Assembly (NCBI GenBank): GCA_013911345.1
Contig: JACETJ010000001.1
Coordinates: forward strand, 1-28,955
Direction of reading: 5' to 3'
DNA: 28,955 nucleotides
From: Congregibacter sp.
Lineage (GTDB): Bacteria; Pseudomonadota; Gammaproteobacteria; Pseudomonadales; Halieaceae
The notes under the pieces were generated by a model. The model had not been told where the DNA came from. It did no database searches and worked only from the letters and a program-made list of their open reading frames with translations. Of the stretch, positions 1-9,192 are shown one piece after another. The first letter of the stretch is position 1. Each line of letters opens with the position of its first letter. Made by a program: the position numbers and the translations under genes.

Positions 1-1193
1 CGCTCGCCTGTTTGTGTGCTTGCGCAGCGCAGGCCGATACGCCTGTGCCTTTTGGGTTGCCCGTTCAGTATCGCATCGAGTCGCCGCATCAGATCGAGGA
101 GGCTGCGAAGGATGTGTCCGTTCTGGCGGCCCTCGATACAGCAGAGTCTGACGTGGCTGAGCTTGAGCAGACCTTGGGTCCGTACCACCCGGACTTGGCC
201 GCAGTGATATTGGACGTGGCGGCGGCCGCCGCCGAAACGGGGGACTATGAGTTGGCGGCTTCCCTCTATGACAAGGCGCTGCATAATGCCCGGGTCAATG
301 ACGGGCTCTATGGCGACCAACAGTTGCCGATTCTAAGAGGACTGATGGATCTGTTCCTGTTATCCGGCGATCGTGAGGGTTTTGAGGCTCGGGCTGCCTA
401 CCAATTTCGACTGCTCGGGTCGGGGTTGCCGCCTTTTGAAGAGGGGGAGATGCAGGCAGCTATCGAGCTGTTCAGCGTGTCACTGGATGCTTTGATGGGA
501 GTTTCTTGGGCGGGTCGCGCGCAGGATCTGTTGCGAATGCACGATCGTTTCGATGATATGGCTGAAGCGGTTTGCGCCGATGGCGCAGTGAGTGTTCGGT
601 GGTGTGAGCCTTTCACTTTCATGTTGGCGCGCTTTTATTACTTGCTCGAATATAAGCTTGAGGCTTTTGTCGACGATCCTCGCTTTGAGCGCACTTTTTC
701 AGACCCCGATTGGCAGTCTCTGGACCGTGAGCCGCGACTTGAGGCGCTGCAGCGTCGCTTGTTCTCGCGCGGGGAGAGGGCTTTCGAGCGATTGCTGGCC
801 GTATCTCCAAGCAATCACGACGCATTGTCTGCGCTAGCCGATTGGAATTGGTTCTATCGTAAGCGTGACAAGGCCAAGATTCTGTATCGTCAGGCATGCA
901 GGCTTCAGCCCTCTCGCTTCGAGACCGCGAGCCCCTTGCCTGAGTACCCGGCATTGGCCTTTCAGCTGGCATTTCAGGCATCTTACGTGCCGGTGAATGC
1001 CTCATTGACCGTCACCGAGAAGGGGCGGGCTCGCGATTTGGAGATCGAACTGCCGCATGCTGAGTTAGAGGGCGATCGTCCTCCCGGGCGCATTCGCAGA
1101 GCGATGCGCGCGATGTCATACAGACCGGCGTTTGATGACTGCGGTGACCCTATGGAGAGCGAGCTGGAGCTTGACCTGATCTACGTGGATTAA
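1..1193 (+). CDS. Exported TPR-like protein with TonB-C-like end (5' partial)
   Basis: The gene runs in from beyond the left edge. In frame the first codons read L-A-C-L-C-A-C-A-A-Q-A-D, which looks like the hydrophobic core and AQA cleavage site of a signal peptide, so the true start lies upstream and the TTG at 12 is probably internal. The mature part contains helical repeats of TPR type (for example the stretch beginning HPDLAAVILDVAAAAAETGD, around residues 59-78 counted from base 12). The last 70 or so residues end in a pattern like the TonB C-terminal/energy-transducer fold (RRAMRAMSYRPAF...G.P.ES). This suggests a periplasmic or outer-envelope scaffold. I do not recognise a named family. 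The stop TAA is at 1191-1193, directly abutting the stop of the opposite-strand methyltransferase gene. Confidence 0.75.
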   Translation, partial: LACLCACAAQADTPVPFGLPVQYRIESPHQIEEAAKDVSVLAALDTAESDVAELEQTLGPYHPDLAAVILDVAAAAAETGDYELAASLYDKALHNARVNDGLYGDQQLPILRGLMDLFLLSGDREGFEARAAYQFRLLGSGLPPFEEGEMQAAIELFSVSLDALMGVSWAGRAQDLLRMHDRFDDMAEAVCADGAVSVRWCEPFTFMLARFYYLLEYKLEAFVDDPRFERTFSDPDWQSLDREPRLEALQRRLFSRGERAFERLLAVSPSNHDALSALADWNWFYRKRDKAKILYRQACRLQPSRFETASPLPEYPALAFQLAFQASYVPVNASLTVTEKGRARDLEIELPHAELEGDRPPGRIRRAMRAMSYRPAFDDCGDPMESELELDLIYVD

Positions 1194-1862
1194 TCAGTCG
1201 TTGTGAATCACCAGCAGCGCGCCAGTGGCTTTCACTGCGCCGGAGAGGCGCCAGCCCAGTACTTCGCCGCCGTGCTTCTCGGTGACTTTGTCAGCCATTT
1301 CATAAAACGTGGGTCGCTCCGGGTCGCCGATGACAATGGTACCCACGCCCGCATCAATGGCGCGATCGATCATTTTGGCAACGGGGTCAACCAGCTCGTC
1401 CCAGAAGCAAATATCGCCGCCGAACAAAATATCCACCTTTTCAAGATCTTTCTTGCGGACCTTTTCGAAGCGCTGCACCCAGCTTTCGGTCGAGACGCCG
1501 TTAAGTTCGGCTACGGCATCTAGATAGGGGAATACAGCGGCGTCGGCATCCATTGAGACAACCTTTGATTCCCATTCCTTGGCGCACCAGATGCCAGTAA
1601 TGCCCCAGCCACAGCCTGCGTCCAAAACACGCTTCCGGCGCTTTGGGGGGTGCTTTTTGAGGTAATCAATAATCAGGCAGCTGGACTTCCAGAGCTTGGT
1701 GCCATGAATGCTCGGTTCATGACCCGCTCGGCGCACGGCCCGGATACTTTTATGCCCGGCGTAGGGCATCACGACACCCCGGAAACGTCGGAGCTTGTTC
1801 TTTGAATCCGAGGTGGATCGGGTGGTTTTGCCTGCTTTTTGTTTGGGTTTTGACGAGGGCAT
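1194..1862 (-). CDS. Class I SAM-dependent methyltransferase, METTL21/family-16-like
   Basis: The protein has 222 residues with a Lys/Arg-rich N-terminus of about 45 residues, then a Rossmann methyltransferase domain. Motif I (VLDAGCGWGI) is at residues 79-88, and an acidic position follows the second strand (VVSMDAD, about 101-107). A D-x-x-F signature (D150-I-C-F153) lies after the fourth strand. The G-x-x-x-W-x-S-S segment before motif I (around 54-61) together with D-x-x-F resembles seven-beta-strand protein-lysine methyltransferases (METTL21/METTL20/PrmA-like). That family match is from memory of the motifs; the substrate is unknown. It is the last gene of a leftward series after the cold-shock gene. 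The likely Shine-Dalgarno GGAG six bases before the ATG falls inside the 3' arm of a hairpin (see 1865-1890). Confidence 0.8.
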   Translation of the reverse strand: MPSSKPKQKAGKTTRSTSDSKNKLRRFRGVVMPYAGHKSIRAVRRAGHEPSIHGTKLWKSSCLIIDYLKKHPPKRRKRVLDAGCGWGITGIWCAKEWESKVVSMDADAAVFPYLDAVAELNGVSTESWVQRFEKVRKKDLEKVDILFGGDICFWDELVDPVAKMIDRAIDAGVGTIVIGDPERPTFYEMADKVTEKHGGEVLGWRLSGAVKATGALLVIHND

Positions 1863-1864
1863 AC

Positions 1865-1890
1865 CGCGCTCCGCGTTCAGTGGGAGCGCG
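1865..1890 (-). promoter_or_regulatory. Hairpin covering the methyltransferase ribosome-binding site
   Basis: Bases 1865-1872 (CGCGCTCC) and 1883-1890 (GGAGCGCG) are perfect inverted complements, giving an 8-bp GC-rich stem with a 10-base loop. On the minus strand the 3' arm contains GGAG, six bases upstream of the methyltransferase ATG. The structure sits between the cold-shock gene stop (1920) and that ATG. There is no T-run after it on either strand, so it does not look like an intrinsic terminator. An RBS-occluding or mRNA-stabilising role is an inference. Confidence 0.55.
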
Positions 1891-1919
1891 AGCTTAGCAA
1901 AACTGCCGTGCCGAGGGTA

Positions 1920-2132
1920 TCAGCGCTTGGTGACTTCTTCGGCCTGCAAACCTTTGGGTCCTTCAACCAGATTGAATTCGACTTCTTGTCCCTCATTCAG
2001 ACTGCGATACCCATCTCCTTGGATCGCTCTGAAGTGCACAAAGATATCGTCTGGCCTGTCGGCTATAGTGATAAAGCCAAAGCCCTTGGCGTTGTTGAAC
2101 CACTTAACGGTTCCTGTCTGTCGTTCTGACAT
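1920..2132 (-). CDS. Cold-shock domain protein (CspA family)
   Basis: This is a 70-residue single cold-shock domain, an OB-fold that binds single-stranded RNA/DNA and acts as an RNA chaperone in the cytoplasm. RNP1 (KGFGFI) is at residues 16-21 and RNP2 (DIFVHF) at 29-34; the leading T-V-K-W-F strand is also present. The ATG at 2132 (MSERQ...) is chosen because a purine-rich GGTGGA lies seven bases before it. An in-frame GTG four codons upstream (2144) is possible but has no good ribosome-binding site. The gene lies 51 bases after valS on the same strand, and the AT-rich gap could hold its own promoter. Which csp paralogue it is cannot be told from sequence alone. Confidence 0.92.
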   Translation of the reverse strand: MSERQTGTVKWFNNAKGFGFITIADRPDDIFVHFRAIQGDGYRSLNEGQEVEFNLVEGPKGLQAEEVTKR

Positions 2133-2183
2133 GACTGAATCCACCGCATTAGAATTATTATTCGGTGTAGTCTTATCAGGGCT

Positions 2184-4952
2184 TCAAGCAGAACGCAACT
2201 CCTCAATTTGAATGCGCTGACGACCGAGTGTCGCCAAGGCCGTCTCTGCCAGCGTTTTTTTGTGCCTTTCTGCTTCGACAATGTCTGCAGGTGCTCGCTC
2301 GGTAAACGATTTATTGGAGAGTTTACCGTCGAGTTTCGCCACTTCTTTCTCCTGACGCTCGATTTCCTTGTCGAGCCGCTTGAGTTCGGCCTCAATATCG
2401 ATGACCCCCGCCATGGGCACCCTGATTTCTAGGTCTCCGCACAAAGTCATCAGGCTTGCAGGTGCAGCCTCTGCGTCAGCCAGCACCGTGATGCCGCTTA
2501 CCTTGGCCAGCCGTCCCAGATAGGCCTCATTGCGGTTGAATCGCTCGCGGTCGAGCTCGGTGGCATTGACGACAAATACAGGGAGCTCAGCACCGGGGGG
2601 GATATTGGATTCGGAGCGGATGGTGCGAATACCAACGATGATTCGCTTGAGCCATTCTATTTCAGCCTCAGACTCGGCGTCGACGCGTTCACTTTGCCTC
2701 GCCGGCCATGGTGCCAGCATGATGCTTTCACCCTCCTGGCCTGCCAGTGGGCTAACGGTTTGCCAGATTTCCTCCGTAACGAAAGGCATGAAGGGGTGGA
2801 GCATGCGCAGTGCCTTCTCCAGAACCGAGATCAAAGTGAGCCGTGCTGCCAATTGTTCGGATGCGGCAGTCGCCTCGTCCCACAGCACTGGCTTGGATAG
2901 TTCTAGGTACCAGTCACAGAACTCATTCCAGACGAAGTCGTATAGCGCCTGCGAGGCGAGGTCGAAACGATAGCTGTCGTAAGCGTCCTCGACGGCGCTC
3001 AGCGTGGTTTCCAGGCGGCTCTGAATCCAGCGGTCAGCCAGCGAGAGCGTGACCTCTCCCTCACTCAGGTCATGGGATTCTGTATGGCTCAGCACATAGC
3101 GCGAGGCATTCCAGATTTTGTTGCAGAAGTTGCGATACCCCTCCATCCGGCCGATATCGAATTTGATATCCCGCCCGGTGGATGCCAATGAATAGAAGGT
3201 GTACCTGAGTGCGTCGGTGCCATAACCCGTGATCCCCTCGGGGAATTGCTTGCGCGTCGCCTTCTCAATCTTTGCCGCGAGCTGCGGTTGCATCAGATTG
3301 CTGGTTCGCTTCTGAATCAGCCCCTCTAGATCGATGCCGTCGATCAGGTCAATGGGGTCCAAAACATTGCCTTTCGATTTCGACATTTTCTGACCTTCGC
3401 CGTCTCGCACCAGACCATGGACATAGACGGTGTGGAAGGGGACCTCTTCCATGAAGTGCAGCGACATCATGATCATTCTGGCCACCCAAAAGAAAATAAT
3501 GTCAAAGCCGGTGACTAGCACTGAAGCGGGATGGAATGCTGATAGATCCTCGTTTTTCTCCGGCCACCCAAGTGTAGAGAACGTCCACAGCGCTGACGAA
3601 AACCAGGTATCAAGGACGTCATCGTCCTGTCGCAATGGTGTGTCATCAGGGATTGCATGTGCCTTACGGACTGCTGCCTCAGATTCCCCCACGAACACAT
3701 TGCCGGCTTCGTCATACCACGCCGGGATGCGATGCCCCCACCACAGTTGTCGGCTGATGCACCAGTCCTGAATGTCGCGCATCCAGGCGAAGTAAGTGTT
3801 TTCCCACTGCTTTGGCACAAACTTGATGGCGCCTGTCTCCACCGCCTCAATGGCCGGTTTGGCAAGCTTTTTGGCATCGACATACCACTGAGGGGTCAGC
3901 CAGGGCTCGATGATGGCGCCAGACCGATCGCCTCGCGGCACCTTGAGAGAATGTGGTTCGATTTTCTCCAGCAGTCCCGACTCTTCGAGCTCGGTGATGA
4001 TCTGTTCTCTAGCCTCAAAACGGTCCATTCCGCGAAAGCGCTCCGGGGCCTCATCATTTATTTTGGCTTCGGCGGTGAGGACGTTGATCATCGCCAACTG
4101 ATGGCGCTCTCCCATCGCATAATCATTGAAGTCATGCGCGGGGGTGATTTTGACGCAGCCAGAGCCGAACTCGGGATCAACATAGTCATCTGCGATGATG
4201 GGAATAGTGCGACCAGTAAGGGGTAGGTCGATAGTCTGTCCCACGAGGTCTCGATAACGCTCGTCTTCCGGGTGGACCGCAACCGCTGTATCGCCAAGCA
4301 TTGTTTCGGGGCGCGTTGTGGCGACTACCAAATGACCTTTGCCGTTGCTCAGTGGATAGCGCAAATGCCATAGTGAGCCTGCTTCCTCCTCCTGCACGAC
4401 TTCAAGATCAGAGATCGCGGTGAGGAATTGCGGGTCCCAGTTGACCAGTCGATAGCCTCGGTAAATTAAGCCCTGCTCGTGTAGCGCAACAAAAACTCGC
4501 TCAACGGCCTTCGACAGCCCGGGGTCCATCGTGAAGCGCTCTCGGGTCCAGTCGGGGGAGGTGCCCAGGCGTCTCAGTTGTTGGGTGATGGCGCCGCCAG
4601 ACTGAGCTTTCCAATCCCAAACCCTCTCGACAAACGCTTTTCTCCCGAGGGTTTCGCGCGTCGTGCCCTCGGCCTCAAGTTGGCGCTCGACGACCATCTG
4701 AGTGGCGATACCGGCATGGTCTGTGCCCACCTGCCAGAGCGTGTTGTGACCTCGCATGCGGTGATAACGAATCAGCGCGTCCATGATGGCTTGCTGAAAG
4801 CCGTGCCCCATATGCAAGGTGCCCGTGACGTTGGGCGGCGGGATCGGGATGCAATAGGCAGGGCCTTGCCCAGAGGGCGCAAAATAGCCTTGGGACTCCC
4901 ACCGCTCGTACCATCGGGCTTCGATATCTGCGGGTAAAAAGTTCTTGTCCAT
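2184..4952 (-). CDS. valS: Valyl-tRNA synthetase
   Basis: A class I aminoacyl-tRNA synthetase of 922 residues that charges tRNA-Val in the cytoplasm. The ATP-binding HIGH motif appears as HMGH at residues 47-50 and KMSKS at 522-526. The CP1 editing domain that hydrolyses mischarged Thr-tRNA-Val is marked by TTRPET at 212-217. The C-terminus is a long charged coiled-coil arm, typical of ValRS. The ATG at 4952 gives MDKNFLP..., which matches the usual N-terminus of the family better than the in-frame GTG two codons upstream (4958). No strong Shine-Dalgarno is visible. It follows holC on the same strand, as in Escherichia coli and Pseudomonas (pepA-holC-valS). Confidence 0.98.
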   Translation of the reverse strand: MDKNFLPADIEARWYERWESQGYFAPSGQGPAYCIPIPPPNVTGTLHMGHGFQQAIMDALIRYHRMRGHNTLWQVGTDHAGIATQMVVERQLEAEGTTRETLGRKAFVERVWDWKAQSGGAITQQLRRLGTSPDWTRERFTMDPGLSKAVERVFVALHEQGLIYRGYRLVNWDPQFLTAISDLEVVQEEEAGSLWHLRYPLSNGKGHLVVATTRPETMLGDTAVAVHPEDERYRDLVGQTIDLPLTGRTIPIIADDYVDPEFGSGCVKITPAHDFNDYAMGERHQLAMINVLTAEAKINDEAPERFRGMDRFEAREQIITELEESGLLEKIEPHSLKVPRGDRSGAIIEPWLTPQWYVDAKKLAKPAIEAVETGAIKFVPKQWENTYFAWMRDIQDWCISRQLWWGHRIPAWYDEAGNVFVGESEAAVRKAHAIPDDTPLRQDDDVLDTWFSSALWTFSTLGWPEKNEDLSAFHPASVLVTGFDIIFFWVARMIMMSLHFMEEVPFHTVYVHGLVRDGEGQKMSKSKGNVLDPIDLIDGIDLEGLIQKRTSNLMQPQLAAKIEKATRKQFPEGITGYGTDALRYTFYSLASTGRDIKFDIGRMEGYRNFCNKIWNASRYVLSHTESHDLSEGEVTLSLADRWIQSRLETTLSAVEDAYDSYRFDLASQALYDFVWNEFCDWYLELSKPVLWDEATAASEQLAARLTLISVLEKALRMLHPFMPFVTEEIWQTVSPLAGQEGESIMLAPWPARQSERVDAESEAEIEWLKRIIVGIRTIRSESNIPPGAELPVFVVNATELDRERFNRNEAYLGRLAKVSGITVLADAEAAPASLMTLCGDLEIRVPMAGVIDIEAELKRLDKEIERQEKEVAKLDGKLSNKSFTERAPADIVEAERHKKTLAETALATLGRQRIQIEELRSA

Positions 4953-4991
4953 GGTCACGTTATTGGATGGCCCTATGCTGTGTATCCGGCG

Positions 4992-5414
4992 CTACGACAG
5001 ATCATGTTTGGCAAGGGGGTAGCCCCGGTCTCGGTAAAATCGCCACGCCTGACGAGACGCGTCAAGTGTAGCCGCATCTGGCGTTACGATCTCTGCCAGT
5101 CGGCCAAAACGCGCAAAATGACCGGGCACAACACCGGTGATATTGATTAAGACGTCGTCATGCTCGGATGGTGGATCGTTCCACCCTATGATCAGCGGTT
5201 CGGCTTCAGCTTTTCCCGCGATGGCATGGGGTAGAAAGCTCTCCGGCCGGTATGTCCAGAGGTCGAGATGTAGCGCAGTGGCTTCCGCCTCGTCTTTGAC
5301 CTGAACAAAGATCTGGTGGCCCCGGGCTAGCGCTTTCTCGGCAATACGTCCCACCGCTGTATAAGCAGTCAAGCTGCCACTTTCGGGCAGAACGTAGAAA
5401 TCGACCTGTGTCAC
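4992..5414 (-). CDS. holC: DNA polymerase III chi subunit
   Basis: The 140-residue protein matches the chi subunit of the clamp-loader complex, which links the polymerase III holoenzyme to SSB on lagging-strand DNA. Family features visible are the N-terminal V-D-F-Y-V-L strand, the A-x-x-R-G-H...I-F-V-Q-V segment and the LWTYRPESFLPH segment. The start is a GTG at 5412-5414 that overlaps the pepA stop in a GTGA arrangement, implying translational coupling with pepA. Position between pepA and valS is the conserved gammaproteobacterial arrangement and supports the call as much as the sequence does. Confidence 0.93.
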   Translation of the reverse strand: MTQVDFYVLPESGSLTAYTAVGRIAEKALARGHQIFVQVKDEAEATALHLDLWTYRPESFLPHAIAGKAEAEPLIIGWNDPPSEHDDVLINITGVVPGHFARFGRLAEIVTPDAATLDASRQAWRFYRDRGYPLAKHDLS

Positions 5415-6910
5415 AGGACGCCGGCACGTTCACGCAGATACTGAACCAGCATGGGTACGGGTCGACCCGTGGCGCCCTTGGGCGCACTTCTAAACGCGGT
5501 GCCAGCGATATCGAGGTGCGCCCACTTATAGTTTTCTGCAAATTGGGAGAGGAAGCAGGCCGCGGTAATACTGCCCGCGCCACCCACGCCAATATTGGCG
5601 AGGTCTGCAAAGGGGCTCTCCAGTTGCCGATGATATTCCTCCCAAATCGGGAAGCGCCATCCGCGGTCGTGACTGCGCTCCCCTGCACTAAGGAGGCTGT
5701 TCGCAAGGTGGTCATCGTTTGAAAAGATTCCCGTCGCTTCTTGCCCTAGAGAGACGATGATCGCGCCGGTCAAAGTGGCGATATCAATGACCTCCACGGG
5801 AGAGAATTTTGCCACGTAGGTCAGGGCGTCGCAGAGTACGAGGCGGCCCTCCGCATCGGTGTTGAGGATTTCGATGGTTTTGCCCGACATACTCGTGACC
5901 ACATCACCGGGTTTGGTGGCGCGCCCACTAGGCATGTTTTCGGCAGCGGCAATGACCCCGACGATGTTGATCGGCAGTTTCATCATCGATGCGGCCTTGA
6001 TCGCGCCGAAAACGGATCCCGCTCCTCCCATATCAAACTTCATTTCGTCCATTTTGGCGCCCGGTTTCAGGCTGATGCCGCCGGTATCGAACGTGATGCC
6101 TTTGCCGACCAGACAGTAAGGCCGGGCAGTGCTGGTGGCACCACGGTATTTGATGATGATGAGCTGGGACGGTTGCTCAGAGCCATTTCCAACCGAGAGA
6201 AGAGAGTGCATGCCTAGCTCAGCCATTTTTCGTTCATCCAGCACTGTGGTGGTCAAGGCAGTGTCTGAGCGCGCCAGTTTTCTTGCCTCGCTCGCAAGGT
6301 GTTTGGGGGTGCAGATATTGCCCGGCAGGTTTACCAGTTCACGGGTCAGATTTGCGCCATGTCCTGTCGCGCTGCCGGCTAGGACGCTGCGGCGTGCGAC
6401 TCCCATGCTGCACAGGTCGCCGGGAGATATGCTGACGCGCTTCAGCGAGCGGGACGGCTTCTTACGCTTGTTCAGGGTGTGGTTGTATTGGTAGTGCTGC
6501 AGCGTGAGTTGCAGGCTGACCTGCTCCAGGAGCGTCTGGGGTGTCTTCAATTTCTGGCTCAGCCCGTCCATCGTGATGTGAGCATCTGTTGCTGCGGAGT
6601 TGATGAGGGCTCGCGACAGCGCTTCGCTTATCTTCTTGGTTGACGATGTGGTCTGCTTTCCTGGGTCGCCACACCCAACCAGCAATACACGCTCTATCTT
6701 TCCCGCGCCCGGTAACCAGATATGCGTACCCGTCGATCCGGTAAAGTCTCCATTTTTGAGCGCTCTTGATACGGTGCCGCCGAGTAGCGTGTCCAGAGGC
6801 TTTAGTGAAGGTGTCAGCGTTTTCCGCTCGGGCATCAGCGCAATGAGAGCTTGGGTTTTGATGTTCTCGAGAGAGGTTGCGGCTTTAGCTGAGATGGTCA
6901 AATTGGCCAT
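5411..6910 (-). CDS. pepA: Cytosol (leucyl) aminopeptidase, M17 family
   Basis: A 499-residue M17 metallo-aminopeptidase that removes N-terminal residues from peptides; in E. coli the hexamer also binds DNA in Xer recombination and carAB control. The C-terminal catalytic domain carries the two-metal site: K270, D275, D293, D352 and E354, with R356 in the NTDAEGRL signature (350-357). The chosen ATG at 6910 (MANLTIS...) has AGGA six bases upstream. An in-frame extension to 6970 exists but would run into the divergent lptF promoter region. It is the first gene of pepA-holC-valS and is divergent from lptF, the same arrangement as in E. coli. Whether the DNA-binding role is retained cannot be told. 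Confidence 0.97.
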   Translation of the reverse strand: MANLTISAKAATSLENIKTQALIALMPERKTLTPSLKPLDTLLGGTVSRALKNGDFTGSTGTHIWLPGAGKIERVLLVGCGDPGKQTTSSTKKISEALSRALINSAATDAHITMDGLSQKLKTPQTLLEQVSLQLTLQHYQYNHTLNKRKKPSRSLKRVSISPGDLCSMGVARRSVLAGSATGHGANLTRELVNLPGNICTPKHLASEARKLARSDTALTTTVLDERKMAELGMHSLLSVGNGSEQPSQLIIIKYRGATSTARPYCLVGKGITFDTGGISLKPGAKMDEMKFDMGGAGSVFGAIKAASMMKLPINIVGVIAAAENMPSGRATKPGDVVTSMSGKTIEILNTDAEGRLVLCDALTYVAKFSPVEVIDIATLTGAIIVSLGQEATGIFSNDDHLANSLLSAGERSHDRGWRFPIWEEYHRQLESPFADLANIGVGGAGSITAACFLSQFAENYKWAHLDIAGTAFRSAPKGATGRPVPMLVQYLRERAGVL

Positions 6911-7015
6911 AAAGGATCCTGAAGTGGGTTCAATCGTCAAAGGGGCGCTAGTGTATGATGACGGCGCCATTTACGAAATAACCCTTTGCGAGATTGTCGC
7001 GCGCTGGCTGACCCG
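6911..7015. promoter_or_regulatory. Divergent pepA/lptF control region
   Basis: The 105 bases between the two divergent starts must hold promoters for both operons. A TATGAT hexamer at 6954-6959 reads as a reasonable -10 for lptF, but no good -35 sits at the right distance. Reading leftwards, TTGACG (6940-6935) resembles a -35 for pepA, but what follows 17 bases later is a poor -10 and lies at the ribosome-binding site. The exact promoters are therefore unresolved. Confidence 0.4.
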
Positions 7016-8125
7016 ATGCGAATCCTTCGATACCTCACTCGAGATATTTTGTTACACACCCTGGCGGTGAGCTTTGTGCTGTTCTTGGTCGTGTTCGCTG
7101 GCAGATTCATTCGTTACCTGGCAGAGGCTGCGGTGGGTTCACTCACCGGGGATGTCTTGCTGCCGATCATGCTGTTCAAGTTGCCTGGTTTCTTCGAAAT
7201 GATTCTCCCTCTGGGACTTTTCATTGGCATTTTGTTGAGTTTGGGTCGTCTCTACGCTGATAGCGAGATGGTGGTGCTGAGGGCTTGCGGTGTGGGCCCG
7301 GGTAAATTGGCCATATATGTAATGTGGCCCACGTTGTTCGTCACCATAGCCGTCGCAGCGCTATCACTGATCATCTCACCTGAAGGCTCCGCAAGGGCCC
7401 AGGTATTACTCGACAATCCCCGCTCGGCTGAGGGCCTCCACATGCTCAACGAGGGGCGGTTTCGGAAGCAGCGCAGGGGAGACTACGTCACCTACACAGA
7501 GCGCATTGATGACGATGGGCTCATGCACAACATCTTTGTTTTCGAGCGCGAACCCGGCTCTATGGATGACTTCTTTACTGCAACTTTTGCTCGAGAAGGA
7601 GCGATTGTGTTTGAGGAGGAGAGTGGGCGCCGTTATCTGGAGCTCAGGTCAGGAAGCCGTTATCGGGGAGAACCCGGCGAGCGGGCGCTAGAGGAAGTCA
7701 CTTTCAGCTTATATGGCGAGTTAATTCCAGAATCGCAAAATAGCCTGCGACGCTCCGGCAAAGTGGAGTCTGTTGCTTCATCCGAGCTGTGGATCAGCGA
7801 TGATCCAAAACTGCGCGGCGCGCTTTGGTGGCGGGTGTCGTTGCCGATGATGGTCCCCGCTATCGCCATTATCGCGCTGGCGCTTAGCCGCACGGATGCT
7901 CGTCGCGGGCGTTATGCCAAGGTCGGTCCAGCGATGGTTGTATTGCTGGTGTACTTTCTCGGTCTCACGCAGGGCAGAAGTGCCGTTGAGGCTGGACAGG
8001 GGCCCATCTTAATTATCTCAGTGCACCTCGCTTTCGCTGCGTTAGCACTAGCACTCCTGCAGTGGGAGCGTATTGCTAAAAGGTGGCGCGCTGCCAAGAG
8101 TTTGAGGTTGGACGCCCGTGGGTAA
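7016..8125 (+). CDS. lptF: LPS export permease LptF
   Basis: A YjgP/YjgQ-family inner-membrane protein (369 residues) of the LptB2FG transporter, which extracts lipopolysaccharide from the inner membrane and pushes it onto the LptC-LptA bridge. Visible are two N-terminal membrane spans (about 12-32 and 55-80, with P-G-F-F-E-M-I-L-P-L-G), one near 100-120, a large periplasmic beta-jellyroll region (about 130-270) and three C-terminal spans. The ATG at 7016 (MRILRYLTRDIL) fits the family start; an in-frame TTG at 6986 is less likely. The 3' end overlaps lptG by eight bases. The pair is divergent from pepA as in E. coli. Confidence 0.95.
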   Translation: MRILRYLTRDILLHTLAVSFVLFLVVFAGRFIRYLAEAAVGSLTGDVLLPIMLFKLPGFFEMILPLGLFIGILLSLGRLYADSEMVVLRACGVGPGKLAIYVMWPTLFVTIAVAALSLIISPEGSARAQVLLDNPRSAEGLHMLNEGRFRKQRRGDYVTYTERIDDDGLMHNIFVFEREPGSMDDFFTATFAREGAIVFEEESGRRYLELRSGSRYRGEPGERALEEVTFSLYGELIPESQNSLRRSGKVESVASSELWISDDPKLRGALWWRVSLPMMVPAIAIIALALSRTDARRGRYAKVGPAMVVLLVYFLGLTQGRSAVEAGQGPILIISVHLAFAALALALLQWERIAKRWRAAKSLRLDARG

Positions 8126-9179
8126 ATTTGATTTATACATTGGTCGGTCGGTGTTACTTGCGACGTTAGGCGTGTTGGTTCTGCTGGTTGGCCTTGATGC
8201 GCTGACGTCGGTGGTTGATGAAGCTGATGATATTCGGGATGGCTACGGGTTCGTCGATATTCTGATTTATGTCGCTTATACGTTACCCAGACGAATCCAC
8301 GAGTTCGTGCCTTTTGCGGCGCTTATTGGTGCCCTGATTGGTTTGGGCAGATTGGCTGCCTCGAGTGAGTTGGTGGTGATGCGGGCATCGGGGACTTCAT
8401 TGTTCAAGATGGCGGTCATGGTTCTGAAGCCGGCGCTCTTGGTGGCGGCACTGGGTTTTTCGGTCGGAGAGTTTGTGGCCCCCCATACCGAGCAATTAGC
8501 GATGAGCCATCGCGCGCTGGCGCAACGGTCCGAGTCGGCGGTGGCAGGGCGGTTCGGGGCATGGAACAGAGATGGCAATACCTTTGTGCATGTTGACGCG
8601 GTCCAGCGTGGTGGCATCGCCTATGGCATTACGCTGCTGAGCTTTGATGATAATCGGCGATTGCAAAGCACACTGATGGCGGAGCGCGCGACGCATGCTG
8701 GGGATCACTGGATTCTAGAGCAGGTCAAGCTGACGCGGGTGGGGTCCGATGCCACCGTGACCGAGGAGCCGACATTATGGCGCTGGGACACTGCCATCAC
8801 GCCTCAGCTGCTCACACTTGATGTGGTAGAGCCCGAAACGCTGCCGGTCTTTCAGTTATGGCCTTACGCTCAGTATCTGAAGCAGCAGGGCATGGTGTTT
8901 GTCGATATTGAGTTGGCTTTCTGGCGTAAATTGCTGCAGCCACTGGCAACACTTGGCCTGGTTCTGGTGGCGATGTCTTTTATCTTCGGCCCGCTCCGCG
9001 AAGGCACTATGGGGGCGAGGATTTTTGTCGGTGTCATCGTAGGCGTTGTATTCAGAATCAGTCAGGACTTTTTTGGGCCAGCCAGCCTGATTTTTGGCTA
9101 CGACCCGATGGTGGCGGCATTGGTCCCTATTGCGGTGTGCTGGATGGGTGGTGCTTGGTTGCTCTGGCGCCGGGCCTGA
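8118..9179 (+). CDS. lptG: LPS export permease LptG
   Basis: The second YjgP/YjgQ permease (353 residues) of the LptB2FG complex. It shows the same architecture as its upstream partner: an N-terminal membrane span, the R-R-I-H-E-F-V-P-F-A-A-L-I-G-A-L segment equivalent to the P-F-E motif of LptF, the E-L-V-V-M-R-A-S-G coupling-helix segment expected to contact LptB, a periplasmic domain (about 130-260) and three C-terminal spans. It starts with GTG at 8118 inside the end of lptF, with GAGG about ten bases upstream, so translation is probably coupled. It ends 13 bases before the stop of the convergent RDD gene. Confidence 0.95.
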   Translation: MGKFDLYIGRSVLLATLGVLVLLVGLDALTSVVDEADDIRDGYGFVDILIYVAYTLPRRIHEFVPFAALIGALIGLGRLAASSELVVMRASGTSLFKMAVMVLKPALLVAALGFSVGEFVAPHTEQLAMSHRALAQRSESAVAGRFGAWNRDGNTFVHVDAVQRGGIAYGITLLSFDDNRRLQSTLMAERATHAGDHWILEQVKLTRVGSDATVTEEPTLWRWDTAITPQLLTLDVVEPETLPVFQLWPYAQYLKQQGMVFVDIELAFWRKLLQPLATLGLVLVAMSFIFGPLREGTMGARIFVGVIVGVVFRISQDFFGPASLIFGYDPMVAALVPIAVCWMGGAWLLWRRA

Positions 9180-9192
9180 CGCGCTTGGTCGA

